Positions 25,496-34,856 of a stretch of 41,821 nucleotides of DNA are shown piece after piece. The position numbers and the translations under genes are program-made. This DNA comes from Candidatus Thiosymbion sp. Lineage in GTDB: Bacteria > Pseudomonadota > Gammaproteobacteria > Chromatiales > Chromatiaceae. The notes below the pieces were generated by a model. The model had not been told where the DNA came from, did no database searches, and saw nothing but the letters and a program-made list of their open reading frames with translations. Every line of letters begins with the position of its first letter. Within the stretch, counting starts at the first letter, position 1. The stretch is from assembly GCA_018435665.1 (NCBI GenBank), contig JAHDND010000152.1:1-41821 (forward strand), in the 5' to 3' direction.

Positions 25496-26623
25496 TTAGA
25501 AGCTGAATTCATTCTGCCCCTCCGCATAGATTTTTTTAGAATAGAATTTTCCAAAAATTGGCAGTGAGCAAAGTAGAATATCAATGTCACGAATGTTCCG
25601 ATTTTTTTTAAAACCTATCCTACGGATAAAATGAAATAAAATGTGGCTTGGCCTAATAAATCGTTTCCACCACTCCCCGCGAGCTGCCCTTTTTGACCCA
25701 CGGTTGAGTGATCCCGTGATATATTGCCTGGACTCTTTTGACCAATTCTGATAAAAATACTGATTAAACATTGAGAAATCTATTGGCTGCGATACGTCAT
25801 TGATAATATCAACATCGCATTTCTCGAAATCTGCCTTGATGCGATGTATTGCCAACCGACCAGAATCACTATCAAACTCCAAAGCTATGCTATCCCGAGC
25901 ATGAATATTATTCGACTGGCATGAATCCTCGAAATAAGTATTACCAAGACCTGAGGCAATGTAATGCCCTGGGGCTACCTGATAAACCGGCTGAACGCTA
26001 TGAGAGTGCGTGCCAATAACTAAATTAGCACCAGAATCAATTAAACGCCTGCACCAACCCATCCTTCGGGGCCAAGGAAAATTAAAATATTCCTCTCCAC
26101 CGTGGTAGACGACAATTACCAAGTAATCCAGTGACTTTAATTCATTAATTTGGTTGATAATATCTTGCAGTTTTGGTAACGCATAGGGTCCGTAGCCATT
26201 ACCTCGGCCCCTCGAAACAGGCCCTTCCTGATGGGCATACGAGAAAATTGCTACTTTGGCTTCTTCTAATCGGACTATATCCGACCCATCGTGGGATTTT
26301 GATTGGGCTCCGGCGCAGGATATATTTCTGCTCTCGCAAAATGAGAGAGTATCTAATAACCCATCCTCGCCAAAGTCGTATATATGATTGTTGCCTAGTA
26401 ATAGCACGTTGATTGCAAGGTCATCTATCAGTCTGCGTATCCCAAGTCCGTTCTTTAATGCTACGCCCTTCTTATCCGCACGAGGCTTATCTTGCTGCGT
26501 TACCGGGCCTTCCAAGTTAGCTATTACATAGTGCGCATCACTAACAATTTTTTGGAGTTTTGATCCTACGCGTACAGATTTATCAGTCAGTTTTAAATCA
26601 CCCAAAAATACAAACTTAGCCAA
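25496..26623 (-). CDS. CapA-family metallophosphoesterase-like protein
   Basis: The 375-residue protein has the PGA_cap motifs in order: KFVFLGDLKL (D9), VIANLEGPVT (N36/E38), LLLGNNHIYDFGEDG (N78-N79-H80), VVYHGGEEY and LVIGTHSHSVQ. These are the metal ligands of the calcineurin-like CapA fold, known from poly-gamma-glutamate capsule synthesis and often present in polysaccharide loci. No signal peptide is seen if translation starts at the TTG at 26623, which has a GAGGGG-rich site upstream and overlaps the wzx stop by 8 bases, indicating coupling. A longer reading would overlap wzx by about 90 bases. The C-terminal 100 residues are basic and unassigned. The substrate is unknown. Confidence 0.82.
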   Translation of the reverse strand: MAKFVFLGDLKLTDKSVRVGSKLQKIVSDAHYVIANLEGPVTQQDKPRADKKGVALKNGLGIRRLIDDLAINVLLLGNNHIYDFGEDGLLDTLSFCESRNISCAGAQSKSHDGSDIVRLEEAKVAIFSYAHQEGPVSRGRGNGYGPYALPKLQDIINQINELKSLDYLVIVVYHGGEEYFNFPWPRRMGWCRRLIDSGANLVIGTHSHSVQPVYQVAPGHYIASGLGNTYFEDSCQSNNIHARDSIALEFDSDSGRLAIHRIKADFEKCDVDIINDVSQPIDFSMFNQYFYQNWSKESRQYITGSLNRGSKRAARGEWWKRFIRPSHILFHFIRRIGFKKNRNIRDIDILLCSLPIFGKFYSKKIYAEGQNEFSF

Positions 26624-28064
26624 GATCCACCCCTCTTGATAAAGCAAAAAAGGCTCGCAAGCCGGATAATAAAAAAAGGACTGCCAGAAAATAGCTAGCA
26701 GCAATATAGTATTCGTGACTCAAAAGAAACCAGCCAGCACCAACCAAGATTGATGCAAACGTAATTTCTTTAGCGAGTGCATTGACAATTCTGTGCTCAC
26801 TAACACCTGAAATACGAGCCAACCACAAAATACAGGCAAAGATAGAAATCACAGCGCCGCAAACAAACAAAGCTACACCCAGCGTTAAAGATCCCTTAAT
26901 TAGCCCATAAATAAGCCCCCCCAGCCGAATAAACACCATCATGATCTCAAAAATTAAAAAGGTACCTTGCCTGTTCAGAAACCCCACAACGCTCGATAAA
27001 GGACTTACTAATGCAATCATCAGTATCCAAGGGGTAAGGATTGCTACCAAGATACCTGCAACGGACCACGCTTCACCAAATATGTATGCAAAGACAAACG
27101 GCGATACCAATCCAATGAATGCAAGCGGCAAGACAAAAATATGTAATGATTGCAGGTAAACATCAATGAAGATCCTGTCGAGCCATCCCTGACGATGTGC
27201 CTCTACGGCATGAGAAACAAATACTTGGGCAGTCGCCTGATTGATCAACTGCAAAGGTATCTGAATAATTCGCGTAGCCAATGAATACAAGCCTGCCTCC
27301 AATGGGCCCAATATCGCAGCAATAAATACCGGAGGAAGTTGTCTCCCTGCCGTATTCAAAAACCCACCTGGAACAGAATACATTGGAAACTGCTTGAATC
27401 TTTTTACCGCAGTTTTCACACCACCCCAGCTCACTTGCCGGAACGCCGGCATAGCCAGTGCCGGTCGCGCCAGGCTGCTGGTGCCGACGCTCTGCCCGGC
27501 CACTTGCCCGAGCAGCAGCGCGAGGCCGCCGAGCTTGAACGCTGCGAGCTGGATGGCCAGGGTCGCCAGCGACTGGCGGATGCGAGTGCTGGCGATGGTG
27601 CTGAAGCGCTTGGTGCGCACGGCCCAGTAGTTGAAGACGGTATAAGACCCGCCGAGCAGCACGCCCACCGGTAGCAGCCAGAGGTAATCAGCCAGCACGG
27701 GGACGCCCAGCGCGGTGGCAATGGGTGAGGCGAGAAAGGCGACCAGCACGCCGCTCAGCAGGGTGGTCAGCGCGACCAGCAAGAGGCTCAGCGCGGCGAC
27801 ATTGGCCGCCTCCACATCGTCTTCCGGCAATGGGATGGCCAGCTCGTAGCGCAGGCTGGAGATCACACCGATCAGGGCCAGCAGACTGCCATAGACCGCG
27901 ACCAGGCCAAAATCTTCCGGGCTGTAGAGCCGGGTCAGCAACGGTGCGGCCAGTACCGAGATGAGCTGCGCCCCCGCCGTCCCGCCGACCAGCACGCTGA
28001 CGCCGCGGGCGAAGGCGTTCTTGGGCAGGAGGGTGCGGAGGGCGATTTTGGTGCGATGGATCAT
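26616..28064 (-). CDS. wzx: Oligosaccharide flippase (Wzx-like)
   Basis: About 482 residues with roughly 14 hydrophobic helices, starting KNAFARGVSVLVGGTAGAQL and LAAPLLTRLYSPEDFGLVAV, the classic N-terminal signature of Polysacc_synt flippases, followed by SSLRYELAIPLPED. It moves lipid-linked repeat units across the inner membrane for Wzy. The ATG at 28064 was preferred over a GTG five codons earlier; neither has a good ribosome-binding site, and the CACGGAT-type repeat starts 5 bases upstream. The 5' half is GC-rich (44 of 60 bases at 27481-27540) and the 3' half AT-rich (26 of 60 at 27061-27120), with a sharp change near 27430. Confidence 0.9.
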   Translation of the reverse strand: MIHRTKIALRTLLPKNAFARGVSVLVGGTAGAQLISVLAAPLLTRLYSPEDFGLVAVYGSLLALIGVISSLRYELAIPLPEDDVEAANVAALSLLLVALTTLLSGVLVAFLASPIATALGVPVLADYLWLLPVGVLLGGSYTVFNYWAVRTKRFSTIASTRIRQSLATLAIQLAAFKLGGLALLLGQVAGQSVGTSSLARPALAMPAFRQVSWGGVKTAVKRFKQFPMYSVPGGFLNTAGRQLPPVFIAAILGPLEAGLYSLATRIIQIPLQLINQATAQVFVSHAVEAHRQGWLDRIFIDVYLQSLHIFVLPLAFIGLVSPFVFAYIFGEAWSVAGILVAILTPWILMIALVSPLSSVVGFLNRQGTFLIFEIMMVFIRLGGLIYGLIKGSLTLGVALFVCGAVISIFACILWLARISGVSEHRIVNALAKEITFASILVGAGWFLLSHEYYIAASYFLAVLFLLSGLRAFFALSRGVDLG

Positions 28065-28068
28065 TTGG

Positions 28069-28157
28069 TTAGAGGCCACAGAATTACAGGGATGGACACG
28101 GATGTTTTTGTTGTGGGTCGTATCCGGGCTGATCCGTGGTTATCCGTGGCTATCCGT
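28069..28157. repeat. CACGGAT-type hairpin repeat, copy A (degenerate)
   Basis: The left arm (28069-28110) ends GGATGGACACGGATG; the right arm (28129-28157) reads GATCCGTGGTTATCCGTGG in the opposite sense. The left arm is mutated (CACAGAATTACAGGG). It lies between wbpE and wzx, just upstream of the wzx start. Confidence 0.7.
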
Positions 28158-28174
28158 TGCTGAAAAGGTACGGC

Positions 28175-29344
28175 TTAAGCAGCCTGCAAGGCCCTGACGA
28201 TCAAGTCTTGCTGGTCTTCAGTCAGGTCCGGATGCATCGGCAGGCTCATGACCTCACGGGCGATCTGTTGCGCGACCGGGGTGCAGTCGGGGCAGCAGAG
28301 GTGGGCGTAGGCCGGCTGTTCGTTGAGCGGCACCGGGTAGTGCACGGCGGTGGGGATGCCGGCCTGGTGCAGACGGGCCTGGAGGGCGTCGCGGTCCTGG
28401 ACCCGGAGGGTGTATTGGGCGAAGACGCTGGTGCGGTCGTCCTGGGGCCAGGGAAGAGGTTTAGCCACGGATTTACACGGATGGACACGGATGTTTTCTG
28501 GGTTTTCCGTGATCCGTGTTGATCCGTGTTCATCCGTGGTCAACAGTTCATGGTAGCGCCGGGCGACGGCCTGACGCTGGGCGATTTCCTGGTCGAAGCG
28601 GTCCAGTTTGGCGAGGACGATGGCGCATTGCAGGGTGTCCATGCGCCCGCCGACGCCAATACGGGTGTGGACGTAGCGTTGGCTCTGGCCGTGGACGCGG
28701 ATCTCGCGGCAGGCCTGGGCCAGGGCGTCGTCGCTGGTGAAGATGGCGCCGCCGTCGCCGTAGCAGCCCAGGGGTTTGCTGGGGAAGAAGCTGGTGCAGC
28801 CCAGGGTGGACAGGTTGCCGGACTGGCGACCCCGGTAGGTGGCGCCGAAGCTCTGGGCGGCGTCTTCGACCACCGGGAGGTGGCCATGGCGGGCGGCGAT
28901 GGCGTTGATCGCGTCCATGTCCGCCGGTTGGCCGTAGAGGCTGACGGGCATGATGGCCTTGGTGCGGGGGCCGATCTTGGCCGCGATCAGGCGGGGGTCG
29001 ATGTTGCAGGTGTCGGGTTCGATGTCGACAAACACCGGGGTGGCGCCGACCAGGACGATGACCTCGGCGGTGGCGACAAAGGTGAAGGGGGTGGTGATAA
29101 CCTCGTCGCCGGGGCCGATGCCGAGGGCCATCAGGCTGATAAGCAGGGCCTCGGTGCCGCTGGCGACGGTGATGCAGTGCTTGGCGCCGGTATAGGCGGC
29201 CAGGCGGTCTTCCAGTTCCCGCACCTCGGGGCCGAGGATGAACTGACCATGTTCCAGCACGCGCTCGATGCGCGCGTGGATCTCGGGCTTGAGGGCCTGG
29301 TATTGGGCCTTGAGGTCGATGAAGGGGATCATTGGGGCAGACAT
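28175..29344 (-). CDS. wbpE: DegT/DnrJ/EryC1 aminotransferase WbpE (UDP-3-oxo-GlcNAcA aminotransferase)
   Basis: The PLP enzyme transfers an amino group to C3 of the WbpB product. Features: [11 protein letters not shown] at the start, [49 protein letters not shown] and [19 protein letters not shown] with the PLP lysine K190, all close to Pseudomonas WbpE. Residues about 269-300 are foreign: they are the in-frame translation of a CACGGAT hairpin repeat (28461-28540) lying between YHELL and [16 protein letters not shown]. The family's surface loop there seems to tolerate it. The ATG at 29344 has GGAGA 6 bases upstream and overlaps wbpD by 16 bases; a second ATG at 29332 would give a 4-base overlap. 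A decayed second copy lies at 38888-39776. Confidence 0.92.
   Translation of the reverse strand: MSAPMIPFIDLKAQYQALKPEIHARIERVLEHGQFILGPEVRELEDRLAAYTGAKHCITVASGTEALLISLMALGIGPGDEVITTPFTFVATAEVIVLVGATPVFVDIEPDTCNIDPRLIAAKIGPRTKAIMPVSLYGQPADMDAINAIAARHGHLPVVEDAAQSFGATYRGRQSGNLSTLGCTSFFPSKPLGCYGDGGAIFTSDDALAQACREIRVHGQSQRYVHTRIGVGGRMDTLQCAIVLAKLDRFDQEIAQRQAVARRYHELLTTDEHGSTRITENPENIRVHPCKSVAKPLPWPQDDRTSVFAQYTLRVQDRDALQARLHQAGIPTAVHYPVPLNEQPAYAHLCCPDCTPVAQQIAREVMSLPMHPDLTEDQQDLIVRALQAA
28461..28540. repeat. CACGGAT-type hairpin repeat, copy B, in frame within wbpE
   Basis: The left arm starts TTAGCCACGGATTTACACGG at 28461; the right arm (28508-28540) carries GATCCGTGTTGATCCGTGTT and ATCCGTGGT in the opposite sense, with a short loop between. 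It keeps the wbpE frame open. The second wbpE copy has only a right-arm-like piece at the same site (39171-39202). Confidence 0.85.
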
Positions 29345-29910
29345 CTGACTTCTCCGCTCTCCAGGCAATAGCGGGCGCCGGTGACGGGGCAGGTGGTGGC
29401 GCCCTCGCCGGTCAGGGGTAGGTCCAGGCGTTCGCCATGCTGGCTCATCCAGCCGATCTGGCGGGCGGGGACGCCGGCCATGAGGGCGTAGGGTTTGACG
29501 TCCCGGGTGACCACGGCGCCGGCGGCGATGAAGGCGTATTCGCCCAAGGTGACGCCGCAGACGAGGGTGGCGTTGGCGCCAATGGTGGCGCCCTTCTTCA
29601 CCCGGGTGCGGCGGTATTCGTCCTTGCGGATGACGGCGGCGCGGGGGTTGTGGACATTGGTGAAGACCATGCTCGGGCCGCAGAAGACCTCGTCCTCCAG
29701 GGTGACGGCGTCGTAGATGCTGACGTTGTTCTGGACCTTGCAGTTATTGCCGATGACCACGTCGTTGCCGACGAAGACGTTCTGGCCGAAGGAGCAGTGT
29801 TGGCCAATGCGGGCGCCGGCGCAGATGTGGGCCCAGTGCCAGATGCGGGTGCCTTCGCCAATCTGGGCGCCTTCGTCGATGATCGCTGTGGGATGAATTT
29901 GAATAGCCAC
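29329..29910 (-). CDS. wbpD: N-acetyltransferase WbpD (UDP-GlcNAc(3N)A 3-N-acetyltransferase)
   Basis: The 193-residue left-handed beta-helix acetyltransferase acetylates the 3-amino group made by WbpE. Hexapeptide repeats run through about residues 10-150 ([44 protein letters not shown]), with [16 protein letters not shown] and [12 protein letters not shown] as in WbpD. The C-terminus has [18 protein letters not shown]. Translation begins at a GTG (29910-29908) that is part of the left inverted repeat of the GxxExxY unit; no other suitable start codon lies nearby and the N-terminus ([14 protein letters not shown]) has the normal length for the family. The 3' end overlaps wbpE. Confidence 0.92.
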   Translation of the reverse strand: MAIQIHPTAIIDEGAQIGEGTRIWHWAHICAGARIGQHCSFGQNVFVGNDVVIGNNCKVQNNVSIYDAVTLEDEVFCGPSMVFTNVHNPRAAVIRKDEYRRTRVKKGATIGANATLVCGVTLGEYAFIAAGAVVTRDVKPYALMAGVPARQIGWMSQHGERLDLPLTGEGATTCPVTGARYCLESGEVRCLPQ

Positions 29911-29935
29911 GGATTTACACGGATGGACACGGATG
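29904..29935. repeat. Left inverted repeat of the GxxExxY unit (CACGGAT type)
   Basis: Starts TAGCCACGGATTTACACGG and contains three CACGGAT words spaced 10-11 bases. The wbpD GTG start (29908-29910) lies within it. Confidence 0.85.
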
Positions 29936-29945
29936 TTTTAGAGGG

Positions 29946-30323
29946 TTAAAGGACGAAGCGTTTGATTTGGACGCGGGGTTGACCGAAGTTGATTAGCAGG
30001 CCAACCTTGATGTGGGTCGCGCGTAAGTAGTTGAGAATTTGAGCGTCATGCTCGGGGAGCAGGGCTTTGACGGCTTTGAGCTCGATCAAAACGCGATCCT
30101 CGACCAGGAGGTCCGCGACGTAGTCGCCGACGATCTTGCCCTTGTAGCGAACCTCGATCGGGCATTGCGTGCGGACAGCTAAACCCGAGTCTTGCAGCTC
30201 AAGCGCAAGGGCATTTTCATACACTCGCTCAAGAAATCCAGGTCCTAATTCGTTTGAAACGATAAAGGCACATGACCGTATCTGATACGTCAGGTCCGCC
30301 TCAACAATTTTCCCTTCACCCAT
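29946..30323 (-). CDS. GxxExxY protein (PDDEXK-like putative nuclease)
   Basis: A 125-residue protein of the GxxExxY family. The name motif is G29-F-L-E32-R-V-Y35 in ELGPGFLERVYENALALEL. A PD-(D/E)xK-like core follows: D71 in VADLLVEDR, E81-L-K83 in LIELKAVKAL and the conserved QILNYL (95-100). The family's biochemical role is not established; the fold suggests a nuclease. The ATG at 30323 is provided by the right repeat; family members usually start about where EADLTYQIR begins here, so the repeat supplies the start codon and a few codons. It splits the wbp operon without changing its direction and shows no ties to sugar metabolism, so I read it as cargo or driver of the repeat unit. Confidence 0.88.
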   Translation of the reverse strand: MGEGKIVEADLTYQIRSCAFIVSNELGPGFLERVYENALALELQDSGLAVRTQCPIEVRYKGKIVGDYVADLLVEDRVLIELKAVKALLPEHDAQILNYLRATHIKVGLLINFGQPRVQIKRFVL

Positions 30324-30352
30324 CCGTGTCTATCCGTGAAAATCCGTGGCTA
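30321..30352. repeat. Right inverted repeat of the GxxExxY unit (CACGGAT type)
   Basis: Reads CATCCGTGTCTATCCGTG and onward, the inverse of the left repeat with two mismatches. Its outer three bases (30350-30352) are the TAG stop codon of wbpB on the minus strand; its inner three (30321-30323) are the ATG of the GxxExxY gene. Confidence 0.85.
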
Positions 30353-31399
30353 ATACTCCAAGGGCAACGAGACGGTGCGGCCATCGCGGGCGGAGAGGTA
30401 GGCGGCGATGAGTAGTTCCAGGGATTTGAGGCCTTCGCGGCCATCGGTCTCGGGTTCGGCCAGGCCACGCAGGCTGTCGATGACGTTTTTGTAGTAGAGC
30501 GGGTGGCCGAAGCCGTAGACCGAGGTGGTCTCGTAGTTGGCGGCCTTGACCTGTTCGTCGTAGTCGCGGGGTTCGGCGAAGTCCCAGAGCTGGATGTCGT
30601 TGACGGCGACGCCGCCGACGCGGACGCTGCCCTGTTCACCCAGGATGGTGATGGAGCCTTCCAGGTTTTTGGGGTAGGTGAGCATGGTGACGCTCATGGA
30701 GCCGAGGGCGCCGTTGCGCCAGCGGACGTTAAGGACGCCGGTGTCCTCGACCTCGATGTCGCGGGTTGTGCTGACCATGGCCTGGACCTTGTCCACCGGG
30801 CCGATGAGCCAGTCGAGCAGGTCGACGTAGTGGCTGGCCTGGTTCATGAAGGCGCCGCCGTCGAACTCCCAGGTACCGCGCCAGCGGGCCTGGTCGTAGT
30901 AGCTCTGGGGGCGGGTCCAGAAGACGTTGAGGTGGACCAGGTGGATGCGGCCGAAGCGCTTTTCCTCGACGGCGCGCTTGAGGAGTTGGAGGGTGGCGTT
31001 GCGGCGGTTTTGTTTGACGACGAAGAGGTGGACGCCGGCCTCGTCGCAGGCCTTGACCATGCGCACGCCGTCCTGCCAGCGGGTGGCCATGGGCTTTTCG
31101 GTCATGACGTGGACGCCATGGCGGGCGGCGCAGATGGTCTGCTCCGGGTGCAGGCCGCTGGGGGTGCAGAGGGCGACTAGGTCAGGCTGGACGGTGGTCA
31201 GCAGTTCCGGCAGGTGGCTGTAGCCGGGGACGCCGTGGGTGTCGGCATGCTGCTTGAGGATGCTGGGATTGGTGTCGCAGACCGCGACCAGTTCCAGGTC
31301 GTCCGCGTGCTTGGCGATGGCGCCAAAGTGGTTGGCGGCGATGCGCCCGCAGCCGATGAGGGCCAGGCGGATTTTGCGGTGCTGGATGGGGGTGGGCAT
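30350..31399 (-). CDS. wbpB: Gfo/Idh/MocA dehydrogenase WbpB (UDP-GlcNAcA 3-dehydrogenase)
   Basis: The 349-residue NAD-dependent enzyme oxidises C3 of UDP-GlcNAc uronate to the 3-keto sugar for WbpE. The N-terminal Rossmann motif RLALIGCGRIAANHFGAI, VAVCDTNP, VALCTPSGLHPEQT and the catalytic EKP in MTEKPMATRW are present, followed by QNRRNATLQLL and GGAFMNQASHYVDLLDWL, where the DxxxH-type residues of the family lie. Its TAG stop lies in the outermost bases of the right repeat of the GxxExxY unit. About 155 bases without a gene separate it from wbpA upstream. No ribosome-binding site is obvious before the ATG. Confidence 0.92.
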   Translation of the reverse strand: MPTPIQHRKIRLALIGCGRIAANHFGAIAKHADDLELVAVCDTNPSILKQHADTHGVPGYSHLPELLTTVQPDLVALCTPSGLHPEQTICAARHGVHVMTEKPMATRWQDGVRMVKACDEAGVHLFVVKQNRRNATLQLLKRAVEEKRFGRIHLVHLNVFWTRPQSYYDQARWRGTWEFDGGAFMNQASHYVDLLDWLIGPVDKVQAMVSTTRDIEVEDTGVLNVRWRNGALGSMSVTMLTYPKNLEGSITILGEQGSVRVGGVAVNDIQLWDFAEPRDYDEQVKAANYETTSVYGFGHPLYYKNVIDSLRGLAEPETDGREGLKSLELLIAAYLSARDGRTVSLPLEY

Positions 31400-31553
31400 G
31401 GATTAGGCTGGGCTGAGCGGTGATGGCGGCTAGGCTGCCGAGGGTGCGGCACTGGAACGGGGTCCGCGGTGAAGATCGGGGGCTATGCCTTCTGGCGTTG
31501 CGCCAGCGAGGTGATGGTGCGGATTTTCGGCATGGTTGTCAGATGACGGCCGG

Positions 31554-32915
<1,362 letters not shown>

Positions 32916-32942
32916 GGGGGTTCCTAGGTCAGGTCCAGGGTC

Positions 32943-33338
32943 TTAGGCTCCCCGCTCAGTGGGCGCTTCCTCCGCCCGGGGGGCAGGGGGCGGTGCCGTC
33001 TCCCCGACTTCCGCCCGCAGGCTGGCGAGTTCGGCCTGGAGGGCTTCGTACTGGCGGGTCTTGCGCTCCAGGTAGGCGCGGGTGAGGGACAGGCGGTGCT
33101 GGAGGCCTTCCGGGGTGAGCAGGTAGGCGAGCTTTTTGAGCTTGTCGTCACCCTGCTGATAGTTGCTGAATTTGACCAGGCCTTTTTCCGCCAGGCCCTT
33201 GAGCAGGAAGTTGACCTTGCCGACGCTGATGCCCAGTTCCCGGGCCAGTTGCCGCTGGCTGAGGTGGGGGTCCTGCTCCAGCAGGCGCAGGGCGCGGTAG
33301 CGGATGGTCTCGTTGTGTTCGGGGCGCTGGGAGGTGGT
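32943..33338 (-). CDS. MarR-type EPS-associated transcriptional regulator
   Basis: The 131-residue winged-helix protein has a helix-turn-helix at about 15-60: RALRLLEQDPHLSQRQLARE then LGISVGKVNFLLKGLAEKG. A C-terminal coiled-coil stretch rich in Leu, Glu and Arg (about 75-115) and a proline-rich tail follow. It matches the small MarR-type regulators that sit at the head of exopolysaccharide loci in proteobacteria. It is the first gene before wbpA (27-base gap), so it probably controls the locus and itself. The start is taken at MTTSQRPEHNE (33338); an ATG two codons earlier is possible, while the longer reading begins inside the GC-rich palindrome and is artificial. Confidence 0.82.
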   Translation of the reverse strand, partial: TTSQRPEHNETIRYRALRLLEQDPHLSQRQLARELGISVGKVNFLLKGLAEKGLVKFSNYQQGDDKLKKLAYLLTPEGLQHRLSLTRAYLERKTRQYEALQAELASLRAEVGETAPPPAPRAEEAPTERGA

Positions 33339-33360
33339 CATGGGCATTGGCGCGATTGCT

Positions 33361-33620
33361 CCCTCCCCCCTGGCGGGGGAGGGCTGGGGAGAGGGGGTCA
33401 ATGCCAGGCGGCCGCTGACACGCTACCGCCCTGCCCTGTCAGGTCGGGCATCGGGTCAGGGCCGGGACGCCGGCGGTGGGGGTGCCGGGTCTGGGCGTGA
33501 GCGGGTGGGTATTGTGACTGGGGTGATCGGTAATGAACAGACCTAAAGTCCGTTCAATTCCGTCCAAATCCGACATTTTCGGCGGTTTTTTTCGATTGCC
33601 CAGGGAGGGATCATCGGCCC
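33361..33620. repeat. Long direct repeat, copy 1 (LR1), starting with the GC-rich palindrome
   Basis: About 260 bases that recur at 36524 and 37805 in the same orientation. The unit starts with the GC-rich palindrome (33361-33397), continues TCAATGCCAGGCGGCCGCTG, a GC-rich middle, and ends with AAATCCGACATTTT and GGATCATCGG. Here it fills the space upstream of the MarR regulator and probably contains that gene's promoter. No convincing reading frame is present in it. Confidence 0.85.
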
Positions 33621-33652
33621 TGCCTATATTTGCCGACCCCATGGGCTTCGTA

Positions 33653-34108
33653 CTAATGATCGCCAATGGCGGTAGTTGGCCAATAATCGTCATCCAGCAC
33701 TTGCTCCAGGGTGAATGGGCAACGCGGAGGAAAATGGCCCAGATCGAGCCCGGTCTCTTGTGCGGCCTCGCGGCGGGCCGCGTCGTAGATCTCGTCCAGG
33801 GTGGCGCTGAGCGTGGGCCTCAGGCTGGGGCTGTCGCGGAGCAGCAGTTTGATGTCGACGCGTTGGGTGACGACCGTGATGCTCCAACTGCGAGAGCGGC
33901 GATCAGGCTGATAACCCAGCTTGAGCAGGTGCAGAACCAGGACAATGAGCCGGTTACGGAGTTGGCGGCGCTCGCTGCGGCTCATGCTCTCAAGTTCCTC
34001 GTACAAGTGCTCCCGATCCAATTGGTCGAAGGCACCCACGCGTAGGCAGGCGGCTTGATCGTCCAGCCAGCGCAGATAATCGGTCTCATAGCTGTGGGTG
34101 GAGTTCAT
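33653..34108 (-). CDS. DUF29-family protein
   Basis: The 151-residue protein opens with YETDYLRWLDDQAACLR and LDREHLYEELESMSRSERRQ, then LRNRLIVLVLHLLKLGYQP, the sequence signature of DUF29, a family common in cyanobacteria and purple bacteria and of unknown function. The ATG at 34108 was chosen because the reading frame upstream is only the shifted tail of the broken wbpA copy (34156-34819), to which the frame happens to be fused. It looks intact. DUF29 genes often sit in repeat-rich regions like this one. Confidence 0.8.
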   Translation of the reverse strand: MNSTHSYETDYLRWLDDQAACLRVGAFDQLDREHLYEELESMSRSERRQLRNRLIVLVLHLLKLGYQPDRRSRSWSITVVTQRVDIKLLLRDSPSLRPTLSATLDEIYDAARREAAQETGLDLGHFPPRCPFTLEQVLDDDYWPTTAIGDH

Positions 34109-34155
34109 ATTGGCTCTGGCGGGCGTTGCAGGCATGGTTGTCCATCGAGAATCCA

Positions 34156-34819
34156 TTATAAACGGCCATCCACCTGATCCGCCCGCAGGGCGGACTTGAC
34201 GTCGTAAAGGACGCACTTGGTCTTGCCCAGGGCACGGATGGCGGCCGGTCCCATGGCGATGAATTCCCGATGGGCGACGGCGAGGATGATGGCGTCGTAA
34301 GGTCCAATGGGTAGCTGCGGGGTCGCTTCTTGCCCCCTCCCCCCTGGCGGGGGAGGGCTGGGGAGAGGGGGATGAAAGGTATTTCAGCCCCGACGCCTTT
34401 TCCAGCACCGGGGCGCAGTCTTCTTCGGTGCAGCCGGGGTAGACGGTGGATTCGTAGATCACCAGGTCGCCAGGCTTGAGGACCGCGCCGACGGTGGCGG
34501 AGGCCTTGAGTAGGGGCGTGAGGTCGGGGCGCTTGTACGCGTCCACCGGGGTGGGGACGGTGACGATGAAGATCCGACAGGGGCGCAGGTCCTCGGGGTC
34601 GCGGGTGACGGTGAGGTGGACGGCGGCGGCCAGTTCCGCCGGGGTGGTCTCGCGGGTGCTGTCATGGCCGGCCTGGAGCTCGGCGATGCGCTCGGGCTTG
34701 ATGTCGAAGCCGATCACCGGGCGGTGCTGGCCAAATTCGACGGCCAGGGGCAGGCCGACGTAGCCCAGGCCGATGATGGCGAGGGGGGTGTCGGGGGCGC
34801 TGAGGTGGGTGAGGTCCAT
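34156..34819 (-). pseudogene. Broken wbpA copy: 5' and 3' ends joined at a palindromic repeat
   Basis: The first about 145 codons ([17 protein letters not shown] to EKASGLKYLSSPSPQPSPAR) match wbpA. They run into the GC-rich palindrome (34333-34371) and then directly into the last about 45 codons of wbpA in a shifted frame (in the right frame [13 protein letters not shown] to VDGRL with TAA at 34158-34156). The whole middle, including the catalytic Cys, is gone. The palindrome lies where the intact wbpA also carries one, so the deletion probably used it. The next gene, DUF29, follows 47 bases later. Confidence 0.85.
34333..34371. repeat. GC-rich palindromic repeat, copy 4
   Basis: Same element as at 32431, at the deletion junction of the broken wbpA copy. 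Confidence 0.8.
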
Positions 34820-34856
34820 CGGAGTGGTCAAGGGGCGGTCCAGGGGGTTGTTCAAC

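Larger units (their letters stand above)
29904..30352. mobile_element. GxxExxY unit bounded by 32-bp inverted CACGGAT repeats
   Basis: The left end (29904-29935) and right end (30321-30352) are inverted copies, 30 of 32 bases identical, each starting TAGCCACGGATT and ending CACGGATG towards the inside. Between them lies only the GxxExxY gene: its ATG is the last three bases of the right repeat and its stop is 10 bases inside the left one. The unit sits exactly between wbpB and wbpD, whose stop and start codons lie in the repeats. No obvious target duplication is seen. Confidence 0.65.

Noticed and set aside
25273..25590. A 105-codon frame downstream of capA
   Set aside because: It overlaps the capA 3' end, shows no domain or ribosome-binding site, and its composition is not convincing.
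28069..30352. CACGGAT repeats as a CRISPR array
   Set aside because: The arms are inverted, spacing is irregular, there are no uniform spacers, and no cas genes are near.
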